From the NCBI GenBank assembly GCA_963682175.1, contig OY821771.1:13825001-13889000 (forward strand): 64,000 nt of DNA, read 5' to 3'. Made by a program: the position numbers and the translations under genes. Of this stretch, positions 43,995 to 54,942 are shown piece by piece. The number at the start of each line of letters is the position of its first letter. Position 1 is the stretch's first letter. Under the pieces are notes generated by a model that worked only from the letters and a program-made list of their open reading frames with translations, was not told the DNA's origin and ran no database searches. The stretch is from Triglochin maritima (lineage: Eukaryota > Streptophyta > Magnoliopsida > Alismatales > Juncaginaceae).

Positions 43995-45406
43995 TGGATC
44001 CGGGTGAGGTGGTGCAGCAGATGGATTGGGGCTAAGTTCCAGACTGGAATCTAGATGAACCCGTGAGAGTCGATTACTCAAGTCCCGAATCCAAATATGA
44101 GTGCACCGGGTTGAATCAATTTTTGAATTCAAATTCCAAATTTAAATTCCAAATTTAATTTCAAGAATTAATTACAAATTTTTTTTTTCGTTTTTTTTTA
44201 TTTATGAAAATGGAAACAAACAATAGAAAGGTAAGGATGAGAAGGGAAAGAAGAATCAGACGAGAAGGGAAACTTAACTCTAAAAGGTAAATTCAAGGGT
44301 TGGCCAGAAATTTCCTGAACAAGCACGGTTCAAAGAATCCTAGACCTAGTGTCACTTAAATCTAGACGACTCCTAACAGGTTGAGTCGAATTAATTCGCT
44401 TGATTCACCTCCCTCACCAATCAAACCAAGTTGGCCAGTCAGTGTATAGCTAGTGGGGGCACTTCCGACATAGTCGGTGCCAATTAGACAACCACGTCGC
44501 TTGGAAGACTTTCGTCAACACAAAAACACTTTCTAGACACCAAATTGAATTCAATTAGCTTCAGGTCATAGCAAGTCAAACCAATCTCCTCCTTAATTGA
44601 GTCCGCGTCCTTAGGGGCCAATGTCTAATTGATTTTAAATTTAAGGCTTGGGTGACACTTTAGGATTGTGATTTGTGGGTCACGGAAGGGTGATGAAATC
44701 CCCACCGTATCTTTTCCTACGGAGTTGCCCTTAAGATAGTTTAACTTAGATCTAACAAAGATAGTCAAACAATGGTCTTTTTAATGGGGGCAATTGCAAG
44801 GTTGTATGCAAATTAAATTATATGCTTAAATGCAATCGTTAAAAACCGCGATACGTACCTTGCCTCCAGCACTCTTCAACAGAAATTGATTTGCAAGAAT
44901 TTAGCAAGAATAATGCAAACAAAACATTATATGATGCATGCACTAAGGTCTTTCTAATTTTGCCAATTTTAGGTCAGAGTTGAAATATTGCAATTTATGT
45001 AATTTTTGCCCTAACACATGCAGTTCTACGAAAAGGAAAATTTCTGAAACTAGAATTTACGAGGAAAAAGGCAACAAAGGTTACCTACGCAATGCTCAGT
45101 CGGGTTCGCCGCCCGCTCTCGAAATTTCCGTAGCTCTACGCGTCCACCCAGAGATGAGTCGCATCCCAGAAAAAGTTGAAGCCCAGAAGCTCCAAGTGTG
45201 CGGCGGATTCGCCGCAAGTTGTTCTTCAGGTGCGGCGATTTCGCCGCTCGTTTAGCTCAGATGGTGCTCGGATTTCGCCGCGCACTCTGTTGTCTCCTGA
45301 AACACAAATCCAAATAGTTAGATCGCGCGCAAGATAAACAGAACAGAATCGAAAATACAAAAACAACAAAATCTACGCCGCCTCCCCGGCAACGGTGCCA
45401 AAAACT
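43995..45406 (-). promoter_or_regulatory. Element B leader with Asp tRNA primer site and 32-bp phased palindromes
   Basis: The primer site at 45383-45400 is complementary to the 3' end of Asp tRNA at 17 of 18 positions (GTGCCA instead of GCGCCA on the plus strand). Palindromic units with CGCCGC start at 45200, 45232 and 45264, exactly 32 bp apart. The rest, including a Lys/Arg-poor, AT-rich stretch just upstream of gag, has no coding signal. Confidence 0.8.
45200..45281. repeat. Three GCGGCG-N4-CGCCGC units at 32-bp intervals
   Basis: GCGGCGGATTCGCCGC (45200), GCGGCGATTTCGCCGC (45232) and GCTCGGATTTCGCCGC (45264). The homologous leader of element A has the same three at 50605, 50637 and 50669, with the third equally decayed on its left side. 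Confidence 0.93.
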
Positions 45407-46633
45407 TGATGTGAATTTTATTTTATACCGCAAGTGCACGACCGCGATGAAGCGGTGGCAAGTACGGGTCGAACACAAGGAGGGAGAGATTCTGTTTTTA
45501 GTGTGATTTCGATTGGAGAAGAAGGAGAGAAGAAATAATTGGGTTTTGAGATTTTTGGATTTTAATTATCTAAAGCAAGAAACAAGAACAATTAAAACTA
45601 AAACACGAACAAAGATGTGAATTCCGTCGGGTGGAGGTTTAGATTTAAGGTTTAGATTAGAGAATTTAGAAACTTATAATAAATCATATTAGTTATAAAG
45701 CATTACATGATAAATGATTTAACATAAACTCAAGTAATCAAAATATACTAACACGAAATTAAAATAATAACATTCATTCATCTTCTCTTCACCCTAATCC
45801 GTCACCTCCACCCTTTGGAAGGAGTTAGAAACTCATAGAGGGAGGAAGAAGGGGTCCTTGAGACATTACAAAAGAAAACTAAAAGTAAGAAATAAAAGAC
45901 AGAATTTTATTAATGAAAAGAAGATTACAAAACTAAGATTAAGAATAAAAACTAACACCAAAGACTAAGGACCCTTCTAACATCGTTCTCGGTTCTATTT
46001 ATAGTTGCTACAAGGGATATAGGTATAATATTGGAAAGTACACGTGTCCAGACACGACTGGACGAAATTGGAGCACACGGATCGATGCTTGGGCGGCGGA
46101 AACGCCGCATATTGTATGTGTGGTGCGGCGGAAACGCCGCACAATCTGGCCTGATTTTGTCCGGATTTTGGTTGAATGTTTATGGTATGATTTGATCCTT
46201 CTTTGCGCGTCTGGATTGATTCTTTCCATTCTTTTGAACTTCGGATTAATTCCTTCACATATTTGGAGATATACATTGATTTTTCTATATATTTTCTCCA
46301 AGAGAATAAAAACTACTCGTGATTTGCAATTAGGTCCTTGACTTTTTGCAGTTAAGTCCCCGGTTACTTTTGTGCTTAAGTCCTTGTTCTTTTTGCAATT
46401 AGGACTTGAATGCTTTTATGCTTGGATACATTTCCATTTGTAACCCGATAATCTTGAACTTGGTCTTTATGATAGAAATGAGTCTTTTGCACGCGTTTAT
46501 GCTCGGGATGTGGGTAAATTGCATTCAGGTCCCTGTATTCTGTAAATAAGACTAAACACATACCTTAGTAGCATTTATTGATGTAAAAGCAATCTAAATG
46601 AAAGACATATGATGCAATGTATGCAATGCATCA
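45407..46633 (-). repeat. Middle LTR of element B
   Basis: 1227 bp. It acts as 5' LTR for the gag-pro unit and as 3' LTR for the truncated upstream unit. TATA is at 45995-46004, CACGTG at 46041-46046, and paired GCGGCGGAAACGCCGC lie near 46093 and 46125 (32 bp). Confidence 0.95.
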
Positions 46634-47696
46634 AATACCCCCACACCTAGATTTTGCTAGTCCCTAGCAAAACAGAAGATACGAAAAATAAAAACAGGGA
46701 AATCCTAACTCACTTTCGTAGGAATCACGGTTGCACTTAGCATGTGCAACAAGCCTTTAAACCTCCTTGTTGCCAAGGGGGAGGAGTGTTGTCTCCTGAG
46801 GGTTTTCAGCGGATATACCCACAAAATCCTGAATCAACATTTCATTAATAGTTCTCAATGTCTCTACCTTAACCATATACATCTCACTGAGAATTCTTGT
46901 ATGCGCATTATATAAATCTAACTCATTAAAAATACGACTTGGTCTTTGCTCCTCCAACATTTACACCACTAACCCTTTTACACATGTTTATCACTTGAAT
47001 TATTTTGCACGCCTCCTCTGGTGGTGAAGTATCATTCGGATCAACCATGGCATGGATCATTCTTTTAGCTTTGGGTCTTGAGTATTATTATATTTTTTTT
47101 TCTTTTCTTCCGTGATTCAACACATTTGCTTTTTGACACTTTTACCCTTTTTGCATTTGTGTAGCGAGTTTGGTCGATAATCCCGAGCTGGTAGACTCAA
47201 GTTACCGGGTTTCAAGATACCCCTACGGACCAGAGACTCAAAGGCTTGGGCTTTTGTAATCATTTTGCAAAATGTGTTTTCTTCACTTTATTCCTTTATT
47301 TTTAATTTCTTCAAGGCTTAATTGCTATTAGAAGTCCACACTTCCCGGTATATTTTCCTCAACCTCTGCTTTTTATCAACCACTTCAAAGATTTGATTCA
47401 TCCAATTTAAGTGCATACATATCTTAAAGGGCAATGGGTTATTTCTTTGGAACTTAGATTTATGTCATAATTTCTACAAGCAGAACTATATAATAAGGAA
47501 CAAAAACTCAATGCAATTTGTACACGGGTTTTGGCAGTTCAATCTTAAGCTATGTCATGAAACATTGATTTTTTTTTAAATAAAAGACAGAATATATAGA
47601 TAAACATATACATAAACACCCCTCCACACCTAAATCATGCATTATCCTCAATGTATGCAAATATAAAGCAAATGAACTTATTACCTTGGTGAATTG
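46634..47696 (-). repeat. Duplicated 3' noncoding region of element B
   Basis: Nearly identical to 40472-41534, including PPT and hairpin (46652-46672). It stops at GAATTGCGGT, where the sequence jumps into the LTR (TTAAGTCCCCGG). Confidence 0.93.
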
Positions 47697-47981
47697 CGGT
47701 TAAGTCCCCGGTTACTTTTGTGCTTAAGTCCTTGTTCTTTTTGCAATTAGGACTTGAATGCTTTTATGCTTGGATACATTTCCATTTGTAACCCGATAAT
47801 CTTGAACTTGGTCTTTATGATAGAAATGAGTCTATTGCACGCGTTTATGCTCGGGATGTGGGTAAATTGCATTCAGGTCCATGTATTCTGTAAATAAGAC
47901 TAAACACATACCTTAGTAGCATTTATTGATGTAAAAGCAATCTAAATGAAAGACATATGATGCAATGTATGCAATGCATCA
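47697..47981 (-). repeat. Partial outer LTR of element B
   Basis: About 285 bp of the U3 end of the LTR, ending AATGCATCA at the target duplication. The junction shows short homology (TTGCGGT in the noncoding region, TTGCAGT in the LTR), consistent with microhomology-mediated deletion. Confidence 0.92.
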
Positions 47982-47986
47982 ATTTA

Positions 47987-49442
47987 CCACATTATTATCA
48001 ATCTGTCTTCCAGACCGTAATGATACTACATCATTTATTTGTTGGAACGGTCCTTCCTCATTAACCATTTGAACCGGTGTAGGGTTGTTATTTCCTGAAG
48101 GTGCTTGATAGGATTGATATGAATTACTAGATCTAGGGTTCACCTCAGGTTGACATGGAAACCGACCCTTTTCTCTTTCTCCTACTATTTGTGCTAGTTG
48201 GCTGACTTGTGTCTCTAGTCTTTGGAAGGTCTGGTTGGTTGTTTGTATAAAGGTTTTCATCAAATTTTCCAAGCTTGTCAACCTAACCTCATGATCGTTA
48301 TTGTTACTAAACCCTGATGATGTATTATTTTGGTTATACGGGTTTGGTTGTTGTCTAGGAGGTTGACCTTGTTGGCTAGATGAGAAATTGCAATTATTAC
48401 GCCAACCCGAGTTATAGGTTGATGCGTATGGGTCATTTCTAGTATGGTTATACATGGCATTAACTTGTTCCCAGTCCACACAATCCTCCATTACATGACC
48501 AGTCTGACCACATCTAGAGCAAGGGATAGACGAGGCTTGATTCACTCGATTTTGGGTTTGTAGCTCTAAACTTTCCATTCTGCGCATAAGGGTAGCTACT
48601 TTTGCTTCAGCCGTTATGTTGGCATCTACAGTTAAGACACCTGGTTTGGGTTGACTTGCTACTCTAGATCCAATACTCGGGTTAAGCGGTGTTCTAGCAT
48701 TGTCCCATTGCATACTGTTTTCAGCTAAATCCTCAAGAAAAGTCCAGACATCATTTTCATTTTTCGACATGAAGTTCCCTTGGCTTACGGATTCTACCAT
48801 AACCCTAGATGTGGGTGTCAATCCCTCATAAATAATTTGGCATAATTGCCATCTTGGAATTCCATGATGAGAGCATTGGGTCAGAACACTTTTGAATCTT
48901 TCTAGATAGGAATAGAACGGCTCGCTCTCAGACTTAACGAATGTAACAATTTTATTCCTAATCCTCATAGTCTTATGGTTGGGGAAATATTTTTTCAGGA
49001 ATACTTGAACAAACTCAGCCCAACTTCTAATGGATCTTTCGGCTAGACTATATAGCAATTTCTTAGCGTCGTCCTTCAGTGCAAGAGGCACGAATTTCAG
49101 ACGCACTGCCTCCTCAGGGATATGCTGGTATTGCATAAGAGAACAGATTTCCTCAAATTCTCTAAGGAAGAGATATGAGTCTTCCCTAGAGGTGAACTTA
49201 GGCAACATACTCATGTATTGTGCCTTAAGTTCGAAGTCACGACCCGGTATGGTGGGCATAACGATGCACGATGGCTGAGCAGCCATCGCTGGATAGTATC
49301 GATCCCTCAGAGTTATAGGTTGCGCAACAGGTGGGTCCACTACGTTCTCACCCATTGGATCCGGGTGAAGTGGTGCAGCAGATGGATTGAGGCTAAGCTC
49401 TAGACTGGAATCTAGATGAACTCGTGAGAGTCGATTACTCAA
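47987..49442 (-). pseudogene. Element A gag-pro, N-terminal part
   Basis: It encodes Gag and the zinc knuckle (CSRCGQTGHVMEDC) in an open frame of about 485 codons to the insertion of element B. The only likely ATG is MGENVVDPP, about 28 codons inside the open frame, near 49358. It is collinear with the element B protein at about 90% identity by eye. The continuation is at 38173-39244, where a stop and a frameshift inactivate it independently of the insertion. Confidence 0.9.
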
Positions 49443-50810
49443 GTCCTGAATCCAAATCTGAGTGCACCGGGTTGAATCAATTTTTTAGTTCAAATTCGAA
49501 ATTTAAATTCGAAATTTAATATCAAGAATTAATTACAATTTTATTTTATTTTCGTTTTTTTATATTATTTTTTTCTTTTAATGGAAACAAACAATAGAAT
49601 GGGGAAAGATGATAAAGGAATCCCAATCTAGAGAATTTAGGTGAGAAGAGAAAGAAGACTGAGATGAGAAGGGAAACCTGACTCTAAAGATAGAAAGAGG
49701 GTTGGTCAGAAAATTCCTAAGAAAGCACGGTTCAAACAATCCTAGACCTAGTGTCGCTTAGATCTAGACGACTCCTAACTGGTTGAGTCGAATTGATTCG
49801 CTTGATTCACCTCCCTCACTAATCAAACCAACTTGGCCTGGCCGTGTATAGCTAGTGGGGGCGCTTCCGACAGAGTCGGTGCCAATTAGACAACCACTTC
49901 GCTTGGAAGACTTACGTCGACACAAAAACACTTTCTAGATACCAAATTAAATACAATCGGCTTCAGGTCATAGCAAGTCAAACCAATTCTTCTCCTTAAA
50001 TGAGTCTGAGTCATTAGGGGTCAATGTCTAGTTGATTTTAATTTAAGGCTTGGGTGACACTTTAGGATTGTGATTTGTGGGCCACGGAAGGGTGATGAAA
50101 TCCCCACCGTATCTTTGCCTACGGAGTTGCCCTTAAGATAGTTTAACTTAGATCTAGCAAAGATAGTCAAACAATGGTCTTTAGAGGGGGGAAATTGCAA
50201 GGTTGTATGCAAACTAGATTATATGCTTAAATGCAATCGATGAAAACCACGATACGTACCTTGACTCCAGCACTCTTCAACAGAAATTGATTTGCAAGAA
50301 TTTAGCAAGAATAATGCATACAAAACACTAGATGATGCATGCACTAAGGCCTTTCTAATTTTGCCAATTTTAGGTCAGAGTTGAATTATTGCCAATTATG
50401 GAATTTTTTTTTGCCCTAACACATGCAGTTCTATGAAAAGGAAATTTTCCGAAACTAGAAATTACGAGGAAAAAGGCAACAAAGGTTACCTACGCAATGC
50501 TTAGTCGGGTTCGCCGCCCGCTCTCGAAATTTCAGTAGCTCCACGCGTCCACCCAGAGATGGTGCTAACCCCAGAAAAATTTGAATCCCAGATGCTTCAA
50601 TTGTGCGGCGATTCCGCCGCAGGTTCCTCTTGATGTGCGGCGATTCCGCCACCCTTGTTGCTCAGACTGCATTCAGATTTCGCCGCGCGTTCTGTTGTCT
50701 CCTGAAACACAAATCCAAATACTTAGATCGCGCACAAGATAAACAGAATAGAATCGAAATTAACAAAAAACAAAATCTGCGTCGCCTCCCCGGCAACGGC
50801 GCCAAAAACT
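49443..50810 (-). promoter_or_regulatory. Element A leader with Asp tRNA primer site
   Basis: The primer site at 50787-50804 (plus strand TCCCCGGCAACGGCGCCA) is a perfect 18-base match to the Asp tRNA 3' end. It lies 6 bp from the 5' LTR. The three phased palindromes lie at 50605-50686. The remainder is noncoding and homologous to the element B leader. Confidence 0.9.
50605..50686. repeat. Three phased palindromes in element A leader
   Basis: Units start at 50605 (GCGGCGATTCCGCCGC), 50637 and 50669 (left half decayed), 32 bp apart. Confidence 0.92.
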
Positions 50811-52037
50811 TGATGAGAATTAAATTTATACCGCAAGTGCACGGCGTCAATGAAGACGTGGCAAATACGGGTCGAACACAAGGAGGGAGAGATTTGTTAT
50901 TAGTGTGATTTCGATTGGGGGAAAGAAGGAGAGAAGAAATAATTGGGTTTTGAGATTTTTGGGTTTTAATTATCTAAAGCAAGAAACAAGAACGATTAAA
51001 ACTAAAACAAGAATAAAGAAGTGAATTCCGTTGGGTGGAGGTTTAGATTTAGGGTTTAGATTAGAGAATTCAGAAACTTATAATAAATCATGTTAGTTAT
51101 GAAGCATTACATGATAAATGATTTAACACAAACTCAAGTAATCAAAATATACTAACACAAAATTAAAATAATAACTTTTATTCGTCTTCTCTTCACCCTA
51201 AATCCGTCACCTCCACCCTTTGGAAAGAGTTAGAAACTCATAGAGGGAGGAAGAAGGAGTCCTAGAGGCATTACAAAAGAAAAGTAAAAACAAGAAATAA
51301 AAGACAGAATTTTATTACTCAAAGAAAAGACTACAAATAAAAACAACAACAAAAAACTAGGTCTAAGGCCAAGGACCCTTCTAACATCGTTCTCGGGGCT
51401 ATTTATAGTTGTTACAAGAGACCTAAGTATAGAATTGGAGATTACACGTGTCCAGACACGACTGGACAAAATTGGAGCACACGGATCGCAAAGGGGGCGG
51501 CGTTTCCGCCGCACAATGCATGTAATATGCGGCGATTTCGCCGCACAATCTCCTCTGATTTAATCCGGATTTTTGCTGTGTGTTTTTGGTATGATTTGAT
51601 CCTTCTTTGCGCATCTGGATTGATTCTTTCCATTCTTTTGAGCTCCGGATTAATTCCTTCATATATTTGGAGATCCACATTGATTTTTCTTTAGATTTTC
51701 TCCAAGATAATAAAAGCTACTCGTGATTTGCAGTTAGGTCCTTGTCTTTTTTCAATTAAGTCCCCTGCTACTTTTGTGCTCAAGTCCTTGTTCTTTTTGT
51801 AATTAGGTCTTGAATGCTTTTATTCTTGGATACATTTCCATTTGAAACCCGATAATCTTGAGCTTGGTCTTTATGATAGAAATGAGTCTTTTGCACGCGT
51901 TTATGCTCGGGATGTGGGTAAATTGCATTCAGGTCCCTGTATTCTGTAAATAAAACTAAACACATACCTTAGTAGCATTTAGTGATGTAAAAGTAATCTA
52001 AATGAAAGACATATGATGCAATGTATGCAATGCATCA
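50811..52037 (-). repeat. 5' LTR of element A
   Basis: 1227 bp. CTATAAATAG (minus) is at 51399-51408, CACGTG at 51445-51450, and the paired palindromes are near 51498 and 51530. Confidence 0.95.
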
Positions 52038-52042
52038 GCTAG

Positions 52043-52290
52043 CTTGCCGTGTAAAAGGTTTAATCTCGGTCCGGAACGAGATTGATAGTGAAGACGTAAG
52101 CGGAGCTCGCATAGTCGACAGAGCTTGCAAGAGAGGAAGTAGGCGGAAGACCGGACTCCTATAAAAATCACCTTGTCTACTTATGTGGTTTGCTTGTTTT
52201 TCTCTACATTTTTAATTCCGCTGCATAATTTGTTTAGGAAGAGAATTAAGCGTAAAATTGATTAGAATTAGGGGTCATCAAAATCCCGCA
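52043..52290 (+). mobile_element. Solo LTR X2, right part
   Basis: It continues X2 after element A and matches the reverse complement of X1 16051-16330 (TTAATCTCGGTCCGGAACG, TTGATAGTGAAGACG, GGAAGTAGGCGG, CTATAAAAATC, GTGGTTTGCTTG). It ends at CCCGCA (52290). Confidence 0.85.
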
Positions 52291-52869
52291 GTTTCTACTT
52301 AATTCTACCTCACATGAGTGTAGGATTTTGTGCCCTTATTTATGTATATATTTTATTTTTTATACATGCATACAAGATAAATTTCCATATTTTCAATAAT
52401 TTCATGTACATTGTTTTACATTTATTCTAATACCATATTATTCACATATATATTAAAACAAATGTAGGAGGATCATACCCAAAGGTTCTCTAAAACCTTT
52501 GTAAAGATATGGAGTTGTGTCGCACGTCGAATCGCCGGTTGATTCGTCTCCAAGTGTTCACCAAACTCTAAACAAGATTAGAGATAAATGAGCTACTCAA
52601 CTCAATCTCTAAATCAAGCTTAGAATCAAGCTAATAACCCCTCTAAAGCTCCACAAGAATCAATCTCCAAAAGCTCTAATTAATTAAGAGAAATTCAGAT
52701 GGATTAGTGGAAAGGTTAGGGAGAGAGAGAATTTGGCATTAACATTAAACAAGTAGGGAGAGGAGACCTATTTATAGGCTCTCCCAACACCCACATCATG
52801 GACTACTAATTGACATCATTTCATGCTTATATTTGTATCTTATATCCCTTATCTTTCCCCTAAACAATG

Positions 52870-54365
52870 CTACGTGACGAGTTGTATGTTTAAACTTCAG
52901 AAATAAATAGGTTTGAAGAGAAGAGGCATAAAAGGACCTAGAAGCATGAAAAAATGACTGAGTTGAGAGACTCAAGGACTAAGATGCAAGATCAAAAGAC
53001 CTGAATGCAATATAGAAGGACCAATAAACAAACAAGAATACTCCACACCATCATGGGGAGTATTTTGGCAATTCTATTCGGGTCGGAGCTCCAACAAGCG
53101 AAGTAGATGCATCAAAGACAAGTCAAGTCATTCACAAAAGCCCAGAAGAAAATTCAGAGCGATCCGAACACTATAAACCGCTAATTAGCGGTCCAAGACC
53201 GCTAATTGGCGTACTCTTTTGGTCCGGATCCGCTAAGATTTATGTGGGTCGTGTATTAGAGCGTATTTAGTCTATTTTTGGTATTTGTTCAGTCTCATAC
53301 CGGGGATTGTCCCGGATTACCTGTTTCTATGGCTATAAATAGAACTCTTCTCATTCTATTGTAATCACTCATTGCTTGGTGGCATTCTCTCTACTTGGAG
53401 TAAACCTTGAAGCAAAACTCAAGGTGGATAAGAGTGTTACCTTCAATGTGAGTCATTTTAATAAAATAATTTTTCTTTGTTTCTTTTAATCTTGTCTTTT
53501 AATTCTTGCATGCTTCTTTAGTTTTACTTTCCTTTTCTTGTAGCTTCTTTAATATTTCTTGCTTGCTTAGGTTGATTTCATTTCATTAGAATGTTTCATT
53601 TTAATATATGTTGTAGTATAATGATTAGTGAGTAGTTCCATCCCAATTTGGGGGGTGGAGAAATATGTGATATGATCATGTGTTGTATTAGGTGTGTGTT
53701 ATCTTAATCCCTTGAGCCTTATATGATTTCCATAACCATCTAATGGGATTTCACTCTTGTCTTTGATATGCTAATGCTCTTGAATGAAGCTTAGCTTATG
53801 CTTAGATTAGTGGACATATTTTATGGGGAATGATAATGTGAGGATATTGATGGAATTGATAAAGGAAACATGACTTGTAGTGTATGTGCTCTTGTTGCCC
53901 TTACCTTTATTAATGTCTTGTATGTTTTAATCATTGGGTCAATCTTATTTCATGTAGAGGCATAGGGGGGTTTGGTCTTTATACTTGAGTTCATCTAGCT
54001 TCATTCCAATTATTATCTTGTATGTTTTAATGATATGATCTTATCTTATTTCATGTGGAGGCAAAGTTGGATTTAGTTTTATGATTTTCATGCACTACAT
54101 GTTTTGATGAGCTTAATTGAACACACACACACATATACATATCTTTGTATTCACACTCTTTTCTCTACCCCTATGGGGTTTAGTTTTATTGCTTATTGTC
54201 CATTTCCTTTTGCACTTTTGTGTAGTTTAGTGTAATCAATATTTCTCTCATTTCTTTCCCACTCGCTTTCGCACAAACTAAAGTCGACACACCTCCCTGT
54301 GGATCGACTCGTATTTGTCACCGCTTCAACGCGGTCATGCACTTGCGGTTAATTAAAACATATCA
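52870..54365 (+). repeat. Athila-type LTR W (left end uncertain)
   Basis: The right end is the reverse complement of the Athila U5 end (ACCGCAAGTGCATGACCGCG, GAAGCGGTG, CAAATACG) and closely matches 63090-63255. TATAAATAG is at 53334-53342 on the plus strand. CCTGAATGCAATATA near 52998 matches the U3 of elements A and B. I could not fix the left end: TG at 52868 fits the U3 length, whereas ATAAA before TG at 52589 would give a target duplication but swallow part of LTR Z. Confidence 0.6.
53178..53342 (+). promoter_or_regulatory. LTR W promoter with paired palindromes
   Basis: CCGCTAATTAGCGG (53178-53191, a perfect 14-bp palindrome) and CCGCTAATTGGCG (53199-53211) are 21 bp apart. They lie about 125-155 bp before TATAAATAG, the same arrangement as in the A and B LTRs but with a different palindrome. 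Confidence 0.75.
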
Positions 54366-54485
54366 ATAAACTACCATCACAAATTGACACATAATCATCC
54401 TTAAAAACGTTTGACCATAATTAGAACAAATGAAACCCATGATAAACATTAATCTCTTAATAATTCAAGGCAGAATCGTGGTCAA

Positions 54486-54892
54486 TAGTCGACCGAAATA
54501 ACCACTCGGTCGACCAAAATAACCACTCGGCCGATCGAATCGTTGATTCTTTGACAAGTTCGGTCGGACCGTGACCAAAACGGTCGATTGAATATCCTTC
54601 AGGCTGAGTCCCTGGAAATTTACGGTCGAACCACGTCTTACTCCAGTCGATCGTTCCCATTACCAAGATACGTCCTTGGAAATGTTCGGTCAACCATGTT
54701 CTTATATCGGTCGACCGTTATATCACCAAAATATTTCCTGGAGATTTTCAGTCGATCGCGTATTACTCCCGGTCTACCGATCCTATTATCAAGTCACGTC
54801 CTCATAATTTTCAGTCGACCCATGCGCATCCGTTCTTTGTTCGGTCGACCGTTCCGAAGAACCCGGTCAACCAATCTCAAAACGGTCTACCA
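54486..54892. repeat. Degenerate dyad array of LTR Z
   Basis: Starts at 54486/54507/54528, 54561/54581, 54623/54644, 54686/54708, 54749/54770 and 54842/54864/54883. Spacings are 19-22 bp. Many dyads are decayed (CAGTCGATCG, CGGTCTACCG), fitting an old copy. Confidence 0.88.
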
Positions 54893-54942
54893 TTTTGACC
54901 CGATGTTTACATTTGTCAAATTTTTGATTTACATCCAACAAA

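Larger units (their letters stand above)
39245..47981 (-). mobile_element. Athila-like element B with three LTRs, inserted in element A
   Basis: It is flanked by a perfect ATTTA duplication (39240-39244 and 47982-47986) inside the gag frame of element A. Minus-strand order: partial LTR (47981-47697), 3' noncoding region (47696-46634), full LTR (46633-45407), primer site and leader, gag-pro (43994-41562), 3' noncoding region, full LTR (40471-39245). The outer LTR has lost its inner part together with a whole leader and gag-pro. The full LTRs are both 1227 bp with about six differences, so the insertion is young. Confidence 0.92.
35872..52037 (-). mobile_element. Athila-like non-autonomous element A (gag-pro only), split by element B
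   Basis: Plus-strand ends are TGATGAGAATT and AATGCATCA, flanked by a perfect GCTAG duplication (35867-35871 and 52038-52042). The 5' LTR is at 50811-52037 and the 3' LTR at 35872-37081. A primer site for Asp tRNA (50787-50804) and a PPT-like GGTGTGGGGGTATT (37082-37095, minus) fit Athila elements. Without element B the internal region is about 5.0 kb and codes for gag and protease only, with no RT or integrase. Confidence 0.92.
52463..54937 (-). mobile_element. Solo LTR Z (X1-related), split by an Athila-type LTR
   Basis: Plus-strand ends TGTAGGAGGATC and TTTACATCCA are flanked by ACAAA (52458-52462 and 54938-54942). The left part holds a minus-strand TATA (TATAAATAG, 52768-52776). The right part (54366-54937) holds a dyad array, the same order as in X1 and Y. 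The Athila-type LTR ending at 54365 sits between them. The U3 end could also be read as CCAACA at 54940, which would lose the duplication. Confidence 0.65.

Noticed and set aside
52584..52590. ATAAA followed by TG as the left end of LTR W, matching ATAAA after 54365
   Set aside because: A 5-bp match is likely by chance in AT-rich DNA and would remove the U5/TATA part of LTR Z; kept only as an alternative.
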